From: an uncultured Lachnospiraceae bacterium
GTDB lineage: Bacteria > Bacillota_A > Clostridia > Lachnospirales > Lachnospiraceae
DNA length: 10,229 nt
Direction: 5' to 3'
NCBI GenBank assembly: GCA_902773195.1
Contig: CACYDL010000233.1
Location: 1 to 10,229, forward strand
Both the position numbers and the translations under genes were made by a program. Of the stretch, positions 6,794 through 10,229 are shown piece after piece; positions within the stretch are counted from its first letter, which is position 1, and every line of letters begins with the position of its first letter. Below the pieces are notes generated by a model. It did not search any database and was not told the origin of the DNA. It saw only the letters and a program-made list of their open reading frames with translations.

Positions 6794-6900
6794 CGCAAAA
6801 GCGGCGCGAAGGACGGAACCCCGGCGGGGAGCCGCGGCGCCGGCGCGGACGGACGGCATTTTCAGAACATGTTCATAAGACTGGGACCTACAAAGGAGGA
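6794..6900 (+). other. GC-rich palindromic leader region upstream of trpS
   Basis: The first part of this gap is almost entirely G and C with several self-complementary segments. CCCC/GGGG pairs around a 3-nt loop at 6819-6829. GCGCCGGCGC at 6837-6846 is its own reverse complement, and GCGCCGGC at 6837-6844 can pair with GCCGGCGC at 6767-6774. A 10-bp palindrome, GAACATGTTC, lies at 6865-6874. No T-box motif and no convincing promoter were seen, although a promoter for trpS would be expected here if it is not read from upstream. Confidence 0.4.
6894..6899 (+). promoter_or_regulatory. Shine-Dalgarno that decides the trpS start
   Basis: AGGAGG ends one base before the ATG at 6901 but ten bases before the in-frame ATG at 6910. 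A one-base spacing is not workable for initiation, so 6910 is the likely start even though the first ATG opens the same frame. Confidence 0.7.
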
Positions 6901-6909
6901 ATGGCAGCA

Positions 6910-7914
6910 ATGATAGACGGAAAAAAAGTACTCTTTTCCGGAATGCAGGCAACCGGCAACCTGACCCTCGGCAATTATCTCGGAGCCCTGAAAAACTGGG
7001 TCAGCCTGGCGGATGAATATGAGTGCTTCTACTGCGTGGTGGACGAGCACTCGATCACGGTGAGACAGGATCCGGCGACCCTCAGAAAGAGGGCGAGGGC
7101 CCTCCTGATCCTGTACATCGCGGCGGGCATTGATCCCAAAAAGAGCTGCCTCTACTATCAGTCCCACGTCTCAGCCCACGCGGAGCTCGCCTGGATTCTC
7201 AACTGCTACACCTACATGGGCGAGATGAACCGGATGACCCAGTTCAAGGACAAGAGCGCGAAGCACGCCGACAACATCAACGTCGGGCTTTTCTCCTATC
7301 CGGTCCTGATGGCGGCGGACATTCTCCTCTACCAGGCGGATCTCGTGCCCGTCGGCAACGACCAGCTCCAGCATCTCGAGATCTGCCGCGACATCGCCGG
7401 CCGCTTCAACAACATCTACGGCGACGTGTTTACGATACCGGAGCCGTATATCGGCAAGGTGGGCGCGAGGATCATGTCCCTTCAGGATCCAGGGAAGAAG
7501 ATGTCAAAGTCCGACGAGAACCCCAACGCCAGCATCTATCTGATGGACGACAGGGACACCGTGATCCGCAAATTCAAGCGCGCCGTGACGGACTCCGTGG
7601 GCGAGATCCGCTACAGCGACGATCAGCCGGGCATCCGCAACCTCATCGATATCTACTGCGCCTGCACCGGAAAGACGAAGGACGAGACGGTCAGCGAATT
7701 CGACGGAAAGGGCTACGGCGAATTCAAGCTGGCGGTGGGAGAGACGGTGGCGGACGTGCTCACGCCTCTCCAGGCCAGATGCGCGGAGCTCACCGGCGAC
7801 AAGGCCTACATCGACGGGATTATCAGGGAGAACGCTGAAAAAGCCTCCTATTACGCAGGAAAGACATTACGTAAGGTACAGCATAAGATCGGTTTTCCTG
7901 ACAGGATAAGGTGA
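6910..7914 (+). CDS. trpS: Tryptophanyl-tRNA synthetase
   Basis: TrpS is a class I aminoacyl-tRNA synthetase that charges tRNA-Trp with tryptophan using ATP in the cytosol. The 334-residue length is normal. The HIGH-equivalent is TGNLTLGNYLGAL (residues 16-22 cover GNLTLGN; the T in place of the first H is also seen in Bacillus-type TrpRS). Further conserved segments are CVVDEHSITVRQDP, GEMNRMTQFKDKSA, SYPVLMAADILLYQADLVPVG, then KVGARIMSLQDP, KMSKS at residues 197-201 and the C-terminal GKGYGEFK. The start at 6910 is set by Shine-Dalgarno spacing. The stop TGA 7912-7914 is six bases before the next gene, so the two are probably coupled. The leader is GC-rich and structured, but no T-box or trp attenuator was recognised. 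Confidence 0.98.
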   Translation: MIDGKKVLFSGMQATGNLTLGNYLGALKNWVSLADEYECFYCVVDEHSITVRQDPATLRKRARALLILYIAAGIDPKKSCLYYQSHVSAHAELAWILNCYTYMGEMNRMTQFKDKSAKHADNINVGLFSYPVLMAADILLYQADLVPVGNDQLQHLEICRDIAGRFNNIYGDVFTIPEPYIGKVGARIMSLQDPGKKMSKSDENPNASIYLMDDRDTVIRKFKRAVTDSVGEIRYSDDQPGIRNLIDIYCACTGKTKDETVSEFDGKGYGEFKLAVGETVADVLTPLQARCAELTGDKAYIDGIIRENAEKASYYAGKTLRKVQHKIGFPDRIR

Positions 7915-7920
7915 CGTCGG

Positions 7921-9081
7921 ATGGAACTCTACATAGCGGGCGGCTGTTCGGAGCACGGAAGAAATTCGTTTCTTGTGACCGGGAAGAAGTGCTGTTTTCT
8001 TGTTGATGCGGGGCTGATGAAGGAAAAACCCGACAAGCCCTTTCCCGAACTGGACGATGAACAGATACGGAGGATCGATTATCTGTTTCTGACGCACTGC
8101 CACGCCGATCACGCCGGCGCGGTTCCGTGGCTTGTTGAGCACGGCTTCCGCGGGACGGTGGTCGCCAGCAGGGCCACGCTTGAGTACATCCCCTGCGGGA
8201 TCCGGAACGCCCGCGCCCTGGAGGACTGCGCCGGGCCGCTGAAGGAGTTCCGCCTGGGGGACGATCTCTACGTCCGCTGGGGCAGGAGCGGGCACTGCAT
8301 CGGCAGCGTCTGGTTTCTTTTCCGGATGAAGGAGAAGAGAATCCTGTTCACCGGCGACTATGAGGAGCGTTCCTACGCCTATAAATGTGACAAGATCCGC
8401 GACCTTCAGGCGGATCTCGCGGTGGTCGACTGCGCCTACGGCTATGAGAAGGAGGGCGCGGACGCGCACAGAAAGAGCGTGGAGAAGAGGCTGTCCGACG
8501 ACGCCGTCGGGAATGTCCCGCTGCTGTTTCCGGTGCCGTCCCACGGGAGAGGCTTCGACGTGATGCGGCTGCTGGCGGAATACGACCGGACCGCCGTTCT
8601 GTCGGACTCCCTCGTCGGGGAATTCTCTTCCCCGGCCGACAGGCGCCTGTGGCTGAAGCGGGGCTTTCTGGACTCCCTTCGGGATCTGCGCATGACCCGC
8701 ATCGAAGAGTTTGAGAAGGAGATCGGAAAGGCGGGGGCCGGCGGCGCTTTTCCGGAGAAGTACAGGAACGCCGGCGTGCTGGTCCGGGATTCCCAGCTGT
8801 GCCGGCAGATCAACCGCGATTCCGCCTCGCGGGTGATCGAGGCGGGCGGCAGGGTCATCCTGACGGGCAAGCAGGACCCCGCGAGCTGGGCCAGAAAACT
8901 GCTCGACGAGGGCAAGGCGGAATTCTACCGTCTCAGCGTGCACCAGAATGTCGACGAGATGATGAGGCTTCTGAAAAGAAACTGCTTCCGCACGGTGGTG
9001 CCGTATCACTGCCGGGAGGAGCTCGCGTTTAAAAAGAAAAAGATTCTTGTATTGAAGCCGGGAGACCGGGTCAAGTTCTGA
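7921..9081 (+). CDS. MBL-fold metallohydrolase with short beta-CASP-like region
   Basis: This 386-residue protein has a complete metallo-beta-lactamase-fold metal site: H59-x-H61-x-D63-H64 in THCHADHAG, H125 in SGHCIGS, D146 in FTGDY, and H363 in VPYHC. Between about residues 155 and 340 a segment with GNVPLLFPVPSHGRGFDVMRLL resembles the start of a beta-CASP domain. SVHQNVDEMMRLL (H341) resembles its motif B, suggesting an RNase J/CPSF-73-like nuclease. It is much shorter than RNase J (about 550 aa), so it is not called rnj; the substrate is unknown. There is no signal peptide. The start ATG 7921 has AAGGTGA at 7907-7913, inside the trpS end, at workable spacing. It is probably translationally coupled to trpS. 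A non-nucleic-acid hydrolase of the same fold remains possible. Confidence 0.87.
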   Translation: MELYIAGGCSEHGRNSFLVTGKKCCFLVDAGLMKEKPDKPFPELDDEQIRRIDYLFLTHCHADHAGAVPWLVEHGFRGTVVASRATLEYIPCGIRNARALEDCAGPLKEFRLGDDLYVRWGRSGHCIGSVWFLFRMKEKRILFTGDYEERSYAYKCDKIRDLQADLAVVDCAYGYEKEGADAHRKSVEKRLSDDAVGNVPLLFPVPSHGRGFDVMRLLAEYDRTAVLSDSLVGEFSSPADRRLWLKRGFLDSLRDLRMTRIEEFEKEIGKAGAGGAFPEKYRNAGVLVRDSQLCRQINRDSASRVIEAGGRVILTGKQDPASWARKLLDEGKAEFYRLSVHQNVDEMMRLLKRNCFRTVVPYHCREELAFKKKKILVLKPGDRVKF

Positions 9082-9095
9082 TCAGGAGGGAAAAA

Positions 9096-10229
9096 ATGGG
9101 CGCGAATGATGCTTATGTCGCTTATGTGGGCACCTATACGAACGGAACCAGCAAGGGAATCCATATCTACGACGTGGATGTGGAGGAGGGGCTTCTCTAT
9201 CTGAGGAAGGTGGTTCCGGTCAACAACTCTTCCTACATCACCCGATCCAAAAACATGAAGTATCTCTACTCCATCGCGGACGAGGGAGTCAGGGCTTACC
9301 GGATCGAGCCGGACGGCGATCTCACGCCCATCAACGAGATCGACATCAACGGCATGAGGGGCTGCCACATGTCCGTGGATCTGGAGGGGAAATATCTCTT
9401 TGTCGCCGGGTATCACGACGGCAAGGTGACCGTGGTCCACACCCATCAGGACGGACGCCTCGGAAGCCTGATGGACGGCGTGTTCCACAAGGGAACCGGC
9501 GCCGTCAACGAGCGCTCGTTCCGCCCCCACGTGTGCTGCGTCCGCGTGACGCCGGACAACCGCTTCCTCTGCGCCGTGGACAACGGGATCGACCAGGTGG
9601 TTCTCTACAGGATCAACCACACCTACAACAAGCTCCAGAAGGTCGACATTCTCAGAATGGGGAGGGAGGCCGGTCCGAGAAGCATCCATTTCAGCAGAAA
9701 CGGGAAGTATGCCTATGTGCTCTGCGAGATCATGAACGTCGTCCGGGTCTACTCCTACGACGTCGTCAACGGCTATCCCGTCTTTGAGCTCAGGCAGGAG
9801 GTCTCGACGCTTTCCGACGCGAGGGATCCCCACGACGCGGCTTCGGCGCTCAGGATTTCCTACGACGGGGAATATCTGTTCTGCTCGACCTCAGGGGACG
9901 ATTCCGTGGCCTGCTATAAGATCGACCAGGAATCCGGCATGCTCACGAGACTGTTTTCCCTGCCCACCAGCGGCATCTATCCGAAGGACATCGCGCTCTT
10001 CCCGGATCAGAAGCATCTGGCGGTGGTCAACAACGGCTCCAATTCCATCACGACGTTCGCCATCGACTATGAGAAGGACGTCCTGGTGATGAAGGGAAAG
10101 CCGAAGAAGCTTGATACGCCGAACTGTATGGTGTTCCAGAAGATCGAGAAGGCGCCCGACCTCATCAGGGACGTGCCGGAGAGCGAGGCCGAGGCCGCCG
10201 CCCGGCAGCTGACCAGGAACGTGGATCCG
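9096..10229 (+). CDS. Beta-propeller lactonase (YbhE/Pgl family), 3' end outside window
   Basis: The frame is open for 378 codons from ATG 9096 to the window edge without a stop. The start has AGGAGGG at 9084-9090, five bases upstream. The protein matches the lactonase family of 7-bladed propellers: YVGTYTNGTSKGIHIY at the N-terminus, then repeats each with a G-x-Y/F-L-type blade strand. Examples are DLEGKYLFVAGYHDGKV, FRPHVCC...DNRFLCAVDNGIDQVVLY, GPRSIHFSRNGKYAYVLCE, and YDGEYLFCSTSGDDSVACYKID. E. coli Pgl hydrolyses 6-phosphogluconolactone in the pentose phosphate pathway; many relatives have unknown substrates, so that reaction is not assumed. The propeller appears complete by about residue 348, followed by a charged, Glu/Ala-rich tail still open at the edge. 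It begins 14 bp after the metallohydrolase gene and probably shares its transcript. Confidence 0.9.
   Translation, partial: MGANDAYVAYVGTYTNGTSKGIHIYDVDVEEGLLYLRKVVPVNNSSYITRSKNMKYLYSIADEGVRAYRIEPDGDLTPINEIDINGMRGCHMSVDLEGKYLFVAGYHDGKVTVVHTHQDGRLGSLMDGVFHKGTGAVNERSFRPHVCCVRVTPDNRFLCAVDNGIDQVVLYRINHTYNKLQKVDILRMGREAGPRSIHFSRNGKYAYVLCEIMNVVRVYSYDVVNGYPVFELRQEVSTLSDARDPHDAASALRISYDGEYLFCSTSGDDSVACYKIDQESGMLTRLFSLPTSGIYPKDIALFPDQKHLAVVNNGSNSITTFAIDYEKDVLVMKGKPKKLDTPNCMVFQKIEKAPDLIRDVPESEAEAAARQLTRNVDP

Noticed and set aside
6851..6879. Promoter for trpS with CATAAG as -10
   Set aside because: Only four of six -10 bases match, there is no extended -10 TG, and no -35 hexamer lies at 16-18 bp.
6794..6900. 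T-box riboswitch in the trpS leader
   Set aside because: The region is short and lacks the conserved T-box sequence and specifier stem. CTGGGACCTAC near 6880 only faintly resembles it.
6166..6909. Long upstream in-frame extension of trpS into the membrane protein gene
   Set aside because: The extension is Arg/Gly/Pro-rich shadow sequence, and TrpRS length and Shine-Dalgarno spacing place the start at 6910.
5420..6952. 510-codon open frame on the - strand opposite the membrane protein gene
   Set aside because: Its translation is rich in H, R, D, Q and G with no recognisable domain. The + strand frame has clear membrane helices and a good ribosome binding site, so the open frame is a GC-rich antisense shadow.

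Overview
The window is a GC-rich, gene-dense bacterial chromosome segment. Every gene is on the + strand, with short gaps or overlaps and strong AGGAGG-type ribosome binding sites. Three things suggest a GC-rich member of the Clostridia, perhaps Lachnospiraceae-like: the serC-DUF1015 pair, a yqeB/class V aminotransferase/yqeC/mocA block of the selenium-dependent molybdenum hydroxylase type, and the trpS sequence, which resembles Bacillus-type enzymes. This placement comes from gene content and recalled protein similarity, not from a database search.

Layout. (1) 1-844 is the 3' part of serC (phosphoserine aminotransferase). It is followed 15 bp later by a DUF1015 protein (860-2131); the two look like a serine-metabolism operon. 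(2) After a 40-bp gap with a small GC hairpin come three overlapping genes of the selenium-dependent molybdenum hydroxylase accessory type. They are yqeB (2172-2999), a class V aminotransferase/cysteine-desulfurase-like protein (2977-4161), and a single-chain fusion of YqeC with a MocA-like nucleotidyltransferase (4148-5350). The desulfurase-like protein lacks the lysine expected to bind PLP. (3) A polytopic membrane protein resembling GT-C glycosyltransferases (5405-6760) follows, with a plausible extended -10 promoter overlapping the preceding stop codon. (4) A 149-bp, strongly GC-rich and palindromic gap separates it from trpS (6910-7914). trpS is followed closely by an MBL-fold/beta-CASP-like metallohydrolase (7921-9081) and by a 7-bladed beta-propeller lactonase-family gene that runs off the right edge (9096-10229).

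How the genes fit together. The first pair belongs to serine biosynthesis. The middle block should mature a molybdenum hydroxylase with a selenium-containing cofactor: YqeB and YqeC are selenium-side accessory factors and MocA is the pterin cytidylyltransferase. The hydroxylase itself and selD are not in the window. The last three genes are probably co-transcribed, but they share no obvious pathway. The points most worth a second look are the desulfurase-like protein without its PLP lysine, the YqeC-MocA fusion, the possible serine-kinase-like motif in DUF1015, and the compact metallohydrolase tied to trpS. No tRNA, rRNA, CRISPR array, insertion sequence or phage gene was seen.
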